Under the pieces are notes generated by a model, which did no database searches, was not told the DNA's origin, and saw only the letters and a list, made by a program, of their open reading frames with translations. DNA of 64,000 nucleotides from positions 170,513-234,512 of the forward strand of contig NZ_JAPEOR010000004.1 of the NCBI RefSeq assembly GCF_026341125.1. The letters run 5' to 3'. The translations under genes were made by a program, and so were the position numbers. How positions within the stretch are numbered: the first letter of the stretch is position 1; every line of letters starts with the position of its first letter. Positions 8,346 through 17,197 of the stretch are shown here, one piece after another. This DNA comes from Streptomyces sp. NBC_01142 (GTDB lineage: Bacteria > Actinomycetota > Actinomycetes > Streptomycetales > Streptomycetaceae).

Positions 8346-8949
8346 GCAGCCTCTCGTCGAGCTGGGCGGTGGTCAGGGGGCCGGCGGCCAGCAGGCACGC
8401 CGCGGTCTGGTCGGCGTCGCGCAGGACCCGCCAGGGCAAGACCAGCGCGGGCAGGTCGGACATGGACCAGGCAGTGAAGTGCGGCGCCGGGTCCGCGGTG
8501 TCCGAGGCCGCCAGGCACGCCAACTGCGGTTCGTACAGGGCGAGGTGGCCGAGGAAGAAACGGGCGGTGCGGCCGGAGTCGACGACCTCGTCCACCACGA
8601 TCAGCGGCTGCCCCTGCGGCAGCGTCCCGGGGGCAAGAAGCCCGTCGGCCGCGGCGAGCAGCTCCAGACCGTCGGTACGCTCGCCGCGGCGGCGGGCGGC
8701 GGCGGCCAGCACCGTCGAGGCGGGCAGGAGATCGGCCAGGGACTGAGCGGTGATCCACCCGCCCTGCAAGATCCCCACCAGCGTCACCGCACCGGGGTGG
8801 GCGCGGCGGATCTGCCCGGCCACGTCGGCGGCCATCTGCTGGTAGGCCAGCCAGGACACCATGCGGGACCGGCGGCCGGCCGCCGCGGTGAACACCAGGT
8901 CGGACGCCGGCACCTCGGCCGACGGTCGCGGGCTCGGGCGGTCAGGCAT
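8221..8949 (-). CDS. Phosphoribosyltransferase with C-terminal winged-helix-like tail
   Basis: 242 residues. The PRPP loop LIVVDEVVDSGRTARF near residue 115 is a textbook type I PRTase motif of the hypoxanthine/xanthine type, and TLVGILQGGWITAQSLA is the first substrate loop. The last 50 residues (LTTAQLDERLRDLG onward) look like a small helical or winged-helix appendage. ATG start; 8-bp overlap with the upstream gene. Likely reaction: base plus PRPP to nucleotide, or cleavage of the reverse type. Which base is unknown. Confidence 0.8.
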   Translation of the reverse strand: MPDRPSPRPSAEVPASDLVFTAAAGRRSRMVSWLAYQQMAADVAGQIRRAHPGAVTLVGILQGGWITAQSLADLLPASTVLAAAARRRGERTDGLELLAAADGLLAPGTLPQGQPLIVVDEVVDSGRTARFFLGHLALYEPQLACLAASDTADPAPHFTAWSMSDLPALVLPWRVLRDADQTAACLLAAGPLTTAQLDERLRDLGHDIDPVLLEFHLDHLAARDRLHRDGDLWLLPGGPDGG

Positions 8950-10387
8950 CGCGGACCTCCAGGGCGTAGCGGTCCCACAGCAGCGCCAGCAGCCGGTCCG
9001 AGCCGCCCGCCACCCGCGCGAACGCCTCCTCCCACGGTTGCGCCGGACCACCGCCGGCACCGAGGGGCGGAGCCGGAGCCTTGCGGCGCGCCCACAGGCT
9101 CGGCGCGGGCGGCAGCACCCCGCCCACGGCGCGCACGGCGGTTTCCAGGAAGGCCAGGTGCTCGCCGACCCCGCGGCCGAGCGCGGTGATCTCCTCCGGG
9201 TGGTTGAAGGGCGTGCCCACGTCCAGCGTCAGCGGCACCAGGTACACCGCGGCCGAGACGCCGGTCAGGGCCCGGCGCAGTCCGGCGTGGGTGCGGCCGG
9301 TGAACACGCTGTCGTCCAGGTGCACCACCACCTGCCCGTCCGCCTCCAGACGCCCGGTGCGCCACGCGGTGCCCGAGACCCGGGCCATCTCCTCCTCGTG
9401 GACGGAACCCCGGGCGAGCGCCAGCCGGACCCGGCCGCGCTGACCGGCCGGCAGCATCCCGGCGAGCACCGGACCTACGGCCATCGCGCCGAACGCCTCG
9501 CTGACCAGCAGCACCGGCGAGCCCGGATGCGCTGCGGCCAGCGCCGGCCAGCGGGTCTGGGCGACCGCGGCGATCTGCCACAGCACGTCGCCCTCGCGCA
9601 CGGCGCGCACCGCGTCCGCCGCTACCTCCGGCCCCTCCAGCGCCCGCGCCAGCTCGCGCAGGACCTCCGGGATCCGGGCATCGGAGCTCAACGCGCCGGC
9701 CCGCTCCGCCCAGGTGGCCGGATCGCACGGACCGGCCGGACGGCCGTCCGGCTGCCACCGGTTCCAGGCCGCCTCGGCTAGCAGCGCGCAGAGCCCCTCC
9801 AGGACCTCGTCCAGCACCCCGGCCGCCCCGCCGTGGCCAAGGACCGCGGCGCTCCACCGCGCGGTGCACACGTCCTGCACCGCCGATTCCAGGAACGCCA
9901 GCCAGGCCAACCACGCGTACCACCCGGCCGGTTCCCGCGCTGCGGGCTCCGCCAGCGGGCGGGCGGACTCCGCGTACCGGGGCCACCGCCGCTGGATGGC
10001 GGCGAACCGTCGGCCGGGCGCGGGAGCGCGGCCGGGTAGGTACATCTGCGCGTCGGCTGCGTAGTAGCCGAAGCCCCGCAGATACACCCAGCCCTCGCGC
10101 ACCACCCGGTCGTCGAAGAACGCCCGCGCCGCCGATGGGAGTTCGTCCTCCAGCGCGGCCGGAACACGGAACCCGCCGCCGTCCGCCAGATGCTGCGCCG
10201 CCCCGGCACCCGGCGGCGGGCTGATCGCGCCGCCGGCCTGGAGCGCCGCCGTCCAGCCGCGCTCCAACTCCCGGCGCTGCGCGGCCATCTCCCGCGACCA
10301 GCCGAACAGCCGGCGCCGCGCCAGCAGCGCGAGGTCCGCCGGGTCGGGCTCGGCGGGTGCGGTGCGGACGGCTGCCCGGGCGGTCAT
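8942..10387 (-). CDS. Large phosphoribosyltransferase-like protein
   Basis: 481 residues. The central region holds VVVHLDDSVFTGRTHAGLRRA, which has the shape of a PRPP-binding loop (strand, DD, then GRTH in place of G(S/T)T). VLLVSEAFGAMAVGPVLAG may be the matching upstream loop. The N-terminal 200 residues are rich in Trp/Ala helices and not recognised. ATG start, 4-bp overlap with the aminotransferase stop. It differs from both other PRTase-like proteins of the operon, so it is not a recent duplicate. Function unknown; a nucleotide-forming or nucleotide-binding role is inferred. Confidence 0.6.
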   Translation of the reverse strand: MTARAAVRTAPAEPDPADLALLARRRLFGWSREMAAQRRELERGWTAALQAGGAISPPPGAGAAQHLADGGGFRVPAALEDELPSAARAFFDDRVVREGWVYLRGFGYYAADAQMYLPGRAPAPGRRFAAIQRRWPRYAESARPLAEPAAREPAGWYAWLAWLAFLESAVQDVCTARWSAAVLGHGGAAGVLDEVLEGLCALLAEAAWNRWQPDGRPAGPCDPATWAERAGALSSDARIPEVLRELARALEGPEVAADAVRAVREGDVLWQIAAVAQTRWPALAAAHPGSPVLLVSEAFGAMAVGPVLAGMLPAGQRGRVRLALARGSVHEEEMARVSGTAWRTGRLEADGQVVVHLDDSVFTGRTHAGLRRALTGVSAAVYLVPLTLDVGTPFNHPEEITALGRGVGEHLAFLETAVRAVGGVLPPAPSLWARRKAPAPPLGAGGGPAQPWEEAFARVAGGSDRLLALLWDRYALEVRDA

Positions 10388-11592
10388 GCCGCCACCGGCC
10401 GGGCCAGGGCCTGCGACGCCTCGGCGAAGGCGGCGGCGTAGGCGTCGATCGTCTCCTCGGTGTCCTCGCCGGTGACGCTCACGCTGATCCGGCCCGCGTT
10501 GTAGGCGCTCTCGCCGTGGAAGGGCCCGCACCGCCGCGGCCGCCAGGTGCCGGCCGCCGCGTGCAGCGGGACCGGACGTGTGAACAGTGGCATGCCGGCC
10601 AGCGAGCCGACCGACGGGTAGTGCGCCGGAACCCCGGCGTCCTGCAGCCGCCGCAGGTAGGCGTCGACGTCCGCCCCCGGCTTCAGCTCGCCGGGCTGGA
10701 TCTGCGGCCGGTAGGAGAACCAGCCGCCCATGCCGACGCCAGGCCGCACCACCGGCGGCCGCACCCCCGCCAGGCCCTCCAAGCCCCGGCTCAGCCGCTC
10801 CAGCAGCGCGCGGCGGGCCGCCAGGCGTTCCACCAGGTCCTCGGCGTTGGCCAGGCCCACCACCGCGGCCAGCGGGTGCATCCGCATCTTCAGCCCCAGC
10901 CCGGTCTCCCCGAACGCCGCCAGCTCCAGGTCCTTCAGCAGCAGGGCGCGGCCGCGGTAGTGGCCGGCCAGCAGCGCCCGCTCGCGCCACTGCGGGCGCG
11001 CGGCGCTAAACAGGCCGCCCTCCCCGGCGGGCCAGGACTTCCTGTCCTGCATGCTGCCGACGCAGATGTCGCCGAACGTCCCCACCCGCTGCCCGTGCAG
11101 CGTCGACAGGTAGGAGTGGCTGATGTCCTCGACCAGGTGCAGGTCCCGTTCGCGGCAGATCCTGGTGATCTCCTCCATCGCGGCGGGATGCCCCAGGTAG
11201 TGCGTCACCGTCACGCACCGGGTCAGCGGGGTGATCGCCGCCTCCAACGCCGCCGGACACAGGTTCCCGGTGGCCGCCTCGACGTCGACCAGCACCGCGG
11301 TGAGACCGGCGTGCAGCGCCGGGCTCAACGAGGCGTGGAACGTGGTGACCGGCCCGATCACCTCCGAGCCGGGCGGCATGTCCAGCGCGAGATAGGCCGC
11401 GTGCAGCCCGGCGGTGCCCGAGGAGAACGACAGCGGATCCGGCAGGCCCAGGACCTTCTCGATCCGCTGCTCCAGCTCCCCGATCACGCCGGAGCCGTCC
11501 GCCACCGACAGCGGCCCTCCCGCGCGAACGTAATCCGCGAGCGCCGCCGCGATCCGCTCGCGCTGCGGACCCGGCTCGAAACGGTGCGGCAT
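10384..11592 (-). CDS. DegT/DnrJ/EryC1-type PLP aminotransferase
   Basis: 402 residues. PLP-dependent sugar-aminotransferase fold: SFSSGTAGLHAAYLAL (phosphate loop), LHLVEDISHSYL (Asp that contacts the PLP ring nitrogen), and SMQDRKSWPAGEGGLF, in which the Lys in the place of the Schiff-base lysine is followed by the family GEGG. The ATG at 11592 is chosen over an upstream TTG because GGAGG lies 5 bp before it. It is the first gene of the eight-gene operon, with a 249-bp divergent regulatory region upstream. Probable role: amination of a keto-sugar or keto-cyclitol intermediate. Confidence 0.85.
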   Translation of the reverse strand: MPHRFEPGPQRERIAAALADYVRAGGPLSVADGSGVIGELEQRIEKVLGLPDPLSFSSGTAGLHAAYLALDMPPGSEVIGPVTTFHASLSPALHAGLTAVLVDVEAATGNLCPAALEAAITPLTRCVTVTHYLGHPAAMEEITRICRERDLHLVEDISHSYLSTLHGQRVGTFGDICVGSMQDRKSWPAGEGGLFSAARPQWRERALLAGHYRGRALLLKDLELAAFGETGLGLKMRMHPLAAVVGLANAEDLVERLAARRALLERLSRGLEGLAGVRPPVVRPGVGMGGWFSYRPQIQPGELKPGADVDAYLRRLQDAGVPAHYPSVGSLAGMPLFTRPVPLHAAAGTWRPRRCGPFHGESAYNAGRISVSVTGEDTEETIDAYAAAFAEASQALARPVAA

Positions 11593-11767
11593 GGCGTCCT
11601 CCAACTCCCGCGCACCGGCCGCCGGTAGGCGGCCGTACGCGTCGTGACAGGTGGCGGCGACGGCCCAGATGGTGGCCGGCCAAGCCGTCGGCGCGGTCGG
11701 CCGGCGGCGGGCTCACCAGCACACAGCGCCCGAAGAGGCCGCGGCAGAGAAGACCGGAGAGAACGTT

Positions 11768-11809
11768 GAGAATTTCGCGGCGAGAGCGAGAAAAGCCGAG
11801 AATTCGCGC
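11768..11809. promoter_or_regulatory. Paired GAGAATT(T)CGCG repeats in divergent promoter region
   Basis: The sequence GAGAATTTCGCGG starts at 11769 and a near copy, GAGAATTCGCGC, starts at 11798, about 30 bp (three helical turns) apart, in the AT-richest part of the 249-bp gap between the divergent aminotransferase operon and the TPR regulator gene. This is a good candidate for a dimeric operator recognised by the adjacent regulator. No clear -10/-35 pair could be fixed by eye. Confidence 0.5.
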
Positions 11810-11841
11810 CCCACACAGGAGATCTGACGTAGCGTCCGGGC

Positions 11842-13284
11842 GTGATGACCCTCCGCGACGCGACGTCGGCGGACGCCGGGTCGGCGTCCGCGCCCCCCTC
11901 GAACCAGGCCCTGGCCGCCGCCCTCCGGGCAGCCCGGTGGACACCCCGTGATCTCGTCCGGGCACTCAACCCGCGCCTGGAAGCCGTCGGCCAGCCCACC
12001 TTGCACCTGACCGCCGGCCGGGCCTGGCTCAACGGCACCAGGCCCCGCTCCGCGACCGTGCGCCGGCTCGCGGCCACGGTCCTCACCGAGGCCACCGGCG
12101 ACCCCTTCAACGCGGCGGGCCTCTGGGGAGAGCCCGCTGTGGGCGGCGCGACGGCCGAGAAGACTGCCACCGACGACCTCGTCGGCCGCCGCTCGGTCGC
12201 CGATGTCCTGGCCACCGCCACCGCGTGGACCGCCACCGACCCGCGAGAGCAGGCCATCCTCCACCCGGCAGGCGACAGCCAACTCCTGAGCGCCGTCTGG
12301 GACGCCACCCGGCAAAGCCCGCTGCGCACCGCCGCACCGGGCACCCAGGAGCAGGTCCTGCCCGCGTTCGTCGACGTCCTCGAAGGCCACCTAGGCCGCC
12401 TGCGGCGGCTGGACGACACCGCCGGAGGCGGAGCCCTGTCCCAGCGGTACGTGCGCATCGAACTCGCCGGCGTCCTCGACCTGGTCCGCAGCAGCAGCTA
12501 CACCACCGACGTCGGCACCCGCCTCCTCGCCACCGCCAGCGGCATGGCCCAGCTCAGCGGGTGGATGGCCTTCGACGCCGACCTCAACGCGGCCGCCCAG
12601 CGCTACCAGCTCCTCGCGATCCGCCTCGCCCGAGCCGCCGGCGACACCACCACGGTCGCCAACGTCTTAGGCATGCTGGCCTACCAGCACGCCGCGACCG
12701 GCAAGCCCCCCGCCGCCCTGCGCTACGCCGAAGCCGCCGTCGACCACACCGCCCGCAGCAGCCCCATCGTCCGCGCCCGCGCCTGGGGCCGCATGGCCAC
12801 CGCCCACGCCGCGGCCGGCGACATCAGCGCCTTCCGGGACGCCACCGACCGCTGCCGGACCCTCCTGGAACACCGCCGCGACGACGACCCTCCCTCCCTG
12901 TACTACTTCACCCCCGAACAGGTCTCCGCCGAGGCCGGCCACGCCCTCGTCGAACTCGCCGCCACCAACCCCGCCCACACCAGGCGCCTGCTCGCCGAGG
13001 CGACCACGCTCCTCTCCCCCCTCACCGACCACGGCCCCACCAGCGGATTCCCCCGCTCCGCCCTCCTGCACGGCATCCACCTCGCGCACGCCCACCTCCT
13101 CGCCCGCGACCCCGAAGCCACCGCAGCCACCCTCCTGCAACTCGCCGACCGGGTACCCGACGTGCAGTCCATCCGCTGCCGCAACCTCCTGCGCCGGATC
13201 CGCCGTTCAGCCGGCGTCCGCATGCGCGCACCGGACGGCGCCCGTGCGCTCACCGCCGTCGACAGGGCACTATCGGCTTCATGA
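11842..13284 (+). CDS. TPR-containing transcriptional regulator (XRE-like N-terminus)
   Basis: 480 residues. Residues 20-80 (ALAAALRAARWTPRDLVRAL onward) look like a cryptic helix-turn-helix of the actinomycete XRE/TPR type; residues 150-460 are helical TPR-like repeats (for example MLAYQHAATGKPPAALRYAE). Such proteins control specialised-metabolite clusters. GTG at 11842 or ATG at 11845; no good ribosome binding site is seen, so a short leader or leaderless message is possible. It is divergent from the aminotransferase operon and ends in an ATGA overlap with a GNAT gene. Confidence 0.75.
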   Translation: MMTLRDATSADAGSASAPPSNQALAAALRAARWTPRDLVRALNPRLEAVGQPTLHLTAGRAWLNGTRPRSATVRRLAATVLTEATGDPFNAAGLWGEPAVGGATAEKTATDDLVGRRSVADVLATATAWTATDPREQAILHPAGDSQLLSAVWDATRQSPLRTAAPGTQEQVLPAFVDVLEGHLGRLRRLDDTAGGGALSQRYVRIELAGVLDLVRSSSYTTDVGTRLLATASGMAQLSGWMAFDADLNAAAQRYQLLAIRLARAAGDTTTVANVLGMLAYQHAATGKPPAALRYAEAAVDHTARSSPIVRARAWGRMATAHAAAGDISAFRDATDRCRTLLEHRRDDDPPSLYYFTPEQVSAEAGHALVELAATNPAHTRRLLAEATTLLSPLTDHGPTSGFPRSALLHGIHLAHAHLLARDPEATAATLLQLADRVPDVQSIRCRNLLRRIRRSAGVRMRAPDGARALTAVDRALSAS

Positions 13285-13799
13285 CCTCCGTGCCCACCGC
13301 CCCCGACGCCCCGGCCGCGATACGCCCGACGCCCTCCGTGACCGCCGCGCCCTACGACCACCCGGACGCCCGCCGCCTGACCCAGGCCCTGCGCGCCGAA
13401 CAGCTCGGCCTGTACGGCTTCGCCGACGACCCGGACACCACCCCCGAGGTGGACTTCGACCCGCCCCACGGCCTGTTCCTCATCGCCCACCTCGGCGAAG
13501 AGGCGGTCGGGTGCGGAGGCGTACGCCTCCTCGACGAGCACACCGCAGAGATCAAACGGATGTACGTCTCCGGTGACGCCCGCGGCCACGGAATCGGCCG
13601 GTACCTCCTCGAACACCTCGAACGGCACGCCGTCAGCCGCGGGGCAACGCGGATCATGCTGGAGACCGGACGGCGCAACACCGCCGCCCTGGCCCTCTAC
13701 CACCGCACCGGTTACCTGCCCTGCCCCTCCTACGTCGCCGGACGCGACCACCAAGTCAACCGGGCCATGACCAAGCCCCTCGGCAGCAGCTCACCGTGA
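13281..13799 (+). CDS. GNAT-family N-acetyltransferase
   Basis: 172 residues. GNAT motifs: FLIAHLGEEAVGCGGVRLL (strands 2-4), then EIKRMYVSGDARGHGIGRYLL, the acetyl-CoA pyrophosphate loop of the R/Q-x-x-G-x-G/A type, and LETGRRNTAALALYHRTGY. The ATG overlaps the regulator stop by 4 bp. The 3' end overlaps the convergent PIG-L gene by 9 bp. The substrate is unknown; a self-protection acetyltransferase or a modifying enzyme are both possible. Confidence 0.85.
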   Translation: MTSVPTAPDAPAAIRPTPSVTAAPYDHPDARRLTQALRAEQLGLYGFADDPDTTPEVDFDPPHGLFLIAHLGEEAVGCGGVRLLDEHTAEIKRMYVSGDARGHGIGRYLLEHLERHAVSRGATRIMLETGRRNTAALALYHRTGYLPCPSYVAGRDHQVNRAMTKPLGSSSP

Positions 13800-14576
13800 C
13801 TGCTGGAGGACCGCCCCGCCCGGCGCCGGCCTCCCGCCAAGGAAGGTGAAGTACTCCGTCGCGATGATCGACTCCCGCTCCGCTGCGCGAAGCCGGGAAA
13901 GGATCCCGGGAAGGGGCCGCTCCCGCGCTGCTTCGCTGCGGTGCGCCAAGATCGCGGCCCACTTCCGATCCAGGCAGTCGCTCACGTCGACCGTCGCGGT
14001 GACGTGCCCGTCCGGCACGCTGAGCACCTTCTTGCCAACCCGCGTCAACAGCACACCCAGTTCGCCCACCCCCGAATCCGGATGCGTCGCGGCGTACAAC
14101 GCATCGGGCTGCCACGGAACGCCGGCCTGCGGGTAGAGGTGCTCCAGGCCCGCGGCGTGGAACGCCAGCAGGGCCGCCTGGTGGGTGCGGAGGTGATCCG
14201 GGTGGCCGGTCAGCTGGCCGTAGGCGTCGTGGGTGACGACGATCTGCGGCCGTACGGCGCGGATGTGTTCGACGATCAGCCCCGCCACCTCCTCCAACGG
14301 AGCGTCGCAGAGCCGGGGCCGGCCGGGCGCGGAGTCAGGGATGCGGGCATCGGCGAATCCCAGCATCCGCGGCCTGCCCGCCCCCAGGATGTCCAAAGCG
14401 TCGGCGAGTTCACCGGCCCGGTGGCTTTCGGGCGCCCAGGCGGCGGTGACCACGGCGGTCGCGGCGCCCGCGGCGGCGTGCTGCGCGAGGACGCCGCCGG
14501 CCAGGAGGGACTCGTCGTCCGGATGGCCGAAGACGCCCAGCAGGGACGGGCGGGACGCAGAAGAGGACGGAGGCAC
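13791..14576 (-). CDS. PIG-L family zinc deacetylase
   Basis: 261 residues. LGVFGHPDDESLLAGG carries the His-Pro-Asp-Asp zinc motif, and TGHPDHLRTHQA the second His pair of the LmbE/MshB family. These enzymes remove N-acetyl groups from GlcNAc-type glycosides and similar compounds. GTG start at 14576 with AGAAGG about 9 bp upstream. Tail-to-tail with the GNAT gene. It is likely a tailoring deacetylase, or resets an acetylated compound made by the GNAT. Confidence 0.85.
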   Translation of the reverse strand: MPPSSSASRPSLLGVFGHPDDESLLAGGVLAQHAAAGAATAVVTAAWAPESHRAGELADALDILGAGRPRMLGFADARIPDSAPGRPRLCDAPLEEVAGLIVEHIRAVRPQIVVTHDAYGQLTGHPDHLRTHQAALLAFHAAGLEHLYPQAGVPWQPDALYAATHPDSGVGELGVLLTRVGKKVLSVPDGHVTATVDVSDCLDRKWAAILAHRSEAARERPLPGILSRLRAAERESIIATEYFTFLGGRPAPGGAVLQQSR

Positions 14577-14626
14577 GGGTAAGACCCTTCTGTCGAACGC
14601 GGTAGCGGAAGGTGGTCGGTGCCGGG

Positions 14627-15217
14627 CTACCGACCGGGGGAGGCGTACGGCTGGAAGTGGGCGGGCGGGTGATCGAGCGGGAGGCCGGGGTTCCAGGCAG
14701 TCAGGCACTGGGCGCTGGGCACGAACAGCGGCTGGGGCAACGCGTCGAGGCGCCAGAACCGCCAGGATCCAATGGCCTCCTCTCGTTGCCGGGGAATGCC
14801 GGACCAGCGGGTGATCAGGACGGGAACCGTCAGCCGTACGACGTCGCCCACCCGGTCCAGGAGCGTGCCAAGCACCTTCACGTCGTCGGACGCGGCCACG
14901 AGGCCGGCCTCCTCCCGGAGCTCGCGGACGGCGGCCTCGGCGAAGGTCTCGCCCGGCTCGACGGTCCCGCCGGCGAGCTCCCAGGTACGGCGCCGGTGTC
15001 GGCCGAGCAGGACTCCGTCCGGGCCGTGCACGATCACACCGACTCCGAGGGCGGTGTTCGGCGGAGGAGGTGCGTTGGTGCGGGGGCGGCTCGGCACGCG
15101 TTCCGGACGGCGGGCCGTGTACAGCCGGTAGGAGACCGCGTTGTCCGGCGTCGGGGAGTCGATCGCCGTGACCGATTCCAGGGTGAGGCCGTGCTGGACC
15201 AGGAGGTCCTCCCACAA
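14627..15217 (-). CDS. NUDIX hydrolase
   Basis: 196 residues. The NUDIX box is complete: [20 protein letters not shown] followed by EAGL (G-x5-E-x7-REUxEExGU). The first 55 residues are an extra N-terminal segment. Start taken as the TTG at 15217; no ideal ribosome binding site is seen, so the true start could be a little downstream. It cleaves a nucleoside diphosphate linked to some group; the substrate cannot be told. Confidence 0.8.
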   Translation of the reverse strand: MWEDLLVQHGLTLESVTAIDSPTPDNAVSYRLYTARRPERVPSRPRTNAPPPPNTALGVGVIVHGPDGVLLGRHRRRTWELAGGTVEPGETFAEAAVRELREEAGLVAASDDVKVLGTLLDRVGDVVRLTVPVLITRWSGIPRQREEAIGSWRFWRLDALPQPLFVPSAQCLTAWNPGLPLDHPPAHFQPYASPGR

Positions 15218-15294
15218 CTGCGGCGTGAGGACCTTCTCTGAACTAAGCCGAGCCGGACGACGCGCGTGTGCGGCGGATGCGGCATCATGGGGTC

Positions 15295-15507
15295 ATGTAC
15301 TCATCCTCGAAGGCCGAACACCCCAGGGCCCGTGCCCTGTTGAGGTGGCCCGAGGGTCTGATCTTGAAGCTGGCAATCGCGCTGGTCACGGCGGTCGGCG
15401 CCCTGGTCACGGCGATCAGCGGTGCGCTGTTCGATGCGCGACCGCCGGGTCGGGGAGGTCGTGTTCGACGACCTGTTCCCCGTCCAAGTTTCGCTTCTCG
15501 CAGTTGA
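15295..15507 (+). CDS. Possible small one-pass membrane protein
   Basis: 70 residues. ATG at 15295. A strongly hydrophobic stretch (LKLAIALVTAVGALVTAISG) around residues 24-43 could span the membrane, preceded by a short positively charged N-terminus and followed by an Arg-rich tail. The ribosome binding site is weak and codon use is not distinctive. It may be real or a chance ORF in the 400-bp gap. Confidence 0.3.
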   Translation: MYSSSKAEHPRARALLRWPEGLILKLAIALVTAVGALVTAISGALFDARPPGRGGRVRRPVPRPSFASRS

Positions 15508-15619
15508 GATCTGCTTCCCGCGCGTCCATGGGTGCGGGGAGGAATCACGCGTGCCCTCCGCTGGAAGGGCTTTCGGCGCCTCTCTCGTTCCCCTCGACTC
15601 GGTTTTCGAGGGAAGACAG

Positions 15620-15841
15620 ATGTCCCTGCTCGACAAGATCAAGACCCTGTTCCGCCGCCGTCCTGCGCAGACGCCGGACCCCGAGAGCGGCAACGCGACC
15701 GCCGGCAACGACCAGGCAGCGGCTCCCAGTGGAACCGGGCAGCCCGCCAGCAGCCTGGAGAACAGCATTGCCCGGGGAGCCGCTGAGGGAACCGCGCGGG
15801 AGGTGGTGCGGAAGTTCCTCGAGGAGCTCTTCATCGACTAG
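15620..15841 (+). CDS. Small acidic hypothetical protein
   Basis: 73 residues: a basic amphipathic N-terminus (MSLLDKIKTLFRRRP), a disordered Gly/Ala/Ser/Asn-rich middle, and a helical C-terminus (AREVVRKFLEELFID). GAGGGAAG lies at good spacing before the ATG, and a strong hairpin follows 11 bp after the stop, so I believe it is expressed. No family is recognised. Confidence 0.5.
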   Translation: MSLLDKIKTLFRRRPAQTPDPESGNATAGNDQAAAPSGTGQPASSLENSIARGAAEGTAREVVRKFLEELFID

Positions 15842-15852
15842 ACGTCCACGGT

Positions 15853-15884
15853 CTGGGCGGGCCGCGTCGCTGCGGCCCGCCCAG
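15853..15884. terminator. Perfect 13-bp hairpin terminator
   Basis: CTGGGCGGGCCGC and GCGGCCCGCCCAG pair without mismatch around a GTCGCT loop. It lies between the stop of the small plus-strand ORF and the stop of the minus-strand recombinase gene, fitting a bidirectional terminator. Confidence 0.85.
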
Positions 15885-15889
15885 GCGGA

Positions 15890-17197
15890 TCACGTGGAGT
15901 CTGCGGCGACCTTCCTCAAAGCGGTCCGGGTCGCTTCGGGTGGCAGGTGCTGGGGGGCCGGGGCACTTGTGCGGGCAGTGATTTGATTAAGCGAAGGAAT
16001 GCCCAGGAATACGGCGGACTCGCGTCGTTGCCGTCTCGAGTCGAGTGTCGCAATCTTTACTTCAGCTGCGGAGAGACTGGCTGATAGACCCTCGACTTCA
16101 CCAAACCATCCTTCCCTTTCGGCTTCAGCAATTCTGTCGCGAAGGTTGTCGCGGATCTCTTCAAGTCGCGGCCTCTCGGTTGGGCCAACGATGAGAACGG
16201 GACAGCGGACGCATGCATGCTCATGCGCGCAGTCTGTTCCGTAAGCGCGTCCGCATTCCCCGAGAGCGAGCTTCCTTCGCTCCCAGTGCCCTAGGAACTC
16301 ATCCCATTCTTCAGTGGAGATCGCCCGGTATTCCTCGGTGGGTCGCATTTGACGGCGCCGCGCGATGAAGGCGCGGTGGGCTTCGATGACATCCGATGGG
16401 TAGATGGCGGCATATCCCATGGTGGTGCTGATGCTGTCGTGGCCTGCGATGACCTGGGCGATGTGGGGTGGCAGGCCGTTGAGGATGGCATCTGTGATGA
16501 AGATTCTTCGGAAGTCGTGCGGCTGGAAGTGCAACGGTTTCCCGTTGTTGTCGGTAAGCCCGGATGCCTCAAGGGTGTCGATAAGTGCTGCTCGGATGAA
16601 ACCCAGGGAGATGGGACGCTGTTCGCTGCTAACTTCCCACTGATAGAGGACTGGCATGGGGGAATTCCAGGTCTTCTCATGCATGTCGTAGGAGGGGATG
16701 GATTTGATCCTCCCGTCACCCTGCCTCACGCGCGCGACGAGTGCGCTCAGGACGTCCGCAAGCTCGGGGTTGATGAGAAGAAGGCGTTCCTTCTCGGTCT
16801 TTGAGGGGGCGATCTGTAGTAGCGGGACGATTTCTTCCGTGTTGGGGAGTCGATAGCGGATGATGCTGTGGTGGCTGAGTTCTAGAAGCTCCTCGACCCT
16901 GATCCCCGTGTGGCGGAGGATCTCGATCGTCGTCCAGGCGAAGAATGCTCGCTTTTCCTCTGCTTGAGGGTTTCTGCGGTTGCCGTGCTCATCCCAGACT
17001 CGCCCGGGCCTTCCGTCGGCACGTTTCGAAGTCTGCGGGAGGGTGAAGGTCTCGCCGAGGACCGTGACCGTGCTGCCGAGCGGGGCCGCATCGATGGCGG
17101 CGAGGCGAATCTTGGCTTCCTTGAGACGGCGGTCAGCAGCTTGGACGAGCAGAGGCAGGACCGGCGGGATCTCGCCGCCCGCACGTCGGCCAGTCAC
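15890..17197 (-). CDS. Tyrosine-type site-specific recombinase, N-terminally short
   Basis: 435 residues with the catalytic domain intact: ILRHTGIRVEELLELS (Arg I), a Lys-rich beta-hairpin region, QPHDFRRIFITDAI (His-x-x-Arg) and GHDSISTTMGYAAIY (His plus Tyr nucleophile). A C-terminal extension holds CGRAYGTDCAHEHACVRCP, a Cys/His-rich zinc-ribbon-like segment. Related large actinobacterial integrases as I remember them are over 600 residues with a core-binding domain before the catalytic part; here only about 90 residues precede Arg I. The GTG overlaps the HAD gene stop (GTGA). I infer a 5' truncation that left the gene riding on the upstream operon; it may be inactive. Confidence 0.75.
   Translation of the reverse strand: MTGRRAGGEIPPVLPLLVQAADRRLKEAKIRLAAIDAAPLGSTVTVLGETFTLPQTSKRADGRPGRVWDEHGNRRNPQAEEKRAFFAWTTIEILRHTGIRVEELLELSHHSIIRYRLPNTEEIVPLLQIAPSKTEKERLLLINPELADVLSALVARVRQGDGRIKSIPSYDMHEKTWNSPMPVLYQWEVSSEQRPISLGFIRAALIDTLEASGLTDNNGKPLHFQPHDFRRIFITDAILNGLPPHIAQVIAGHDSISTTMGYAAIYPSDVIEAHRAFIARRRQMRPTEEYRAISTEEWDEFLGHWERRKLALGECGRAYGTDCAHEHACVRCPVLIVGPTERPRLEEIRDNLRDRIAEAEREGWFGEVEGLSASLSAAEVKIATLDSRRQRRESAVFLGIPSLNQITARTSAPAPQHLPPEATRTALRKVAADST

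Noticed and set aside
15890..17197. A tRNA or attachment site next to the integrase
   Set aside because: I scanned both flanks for a cloverleaf or a direct repeat and could not support one.
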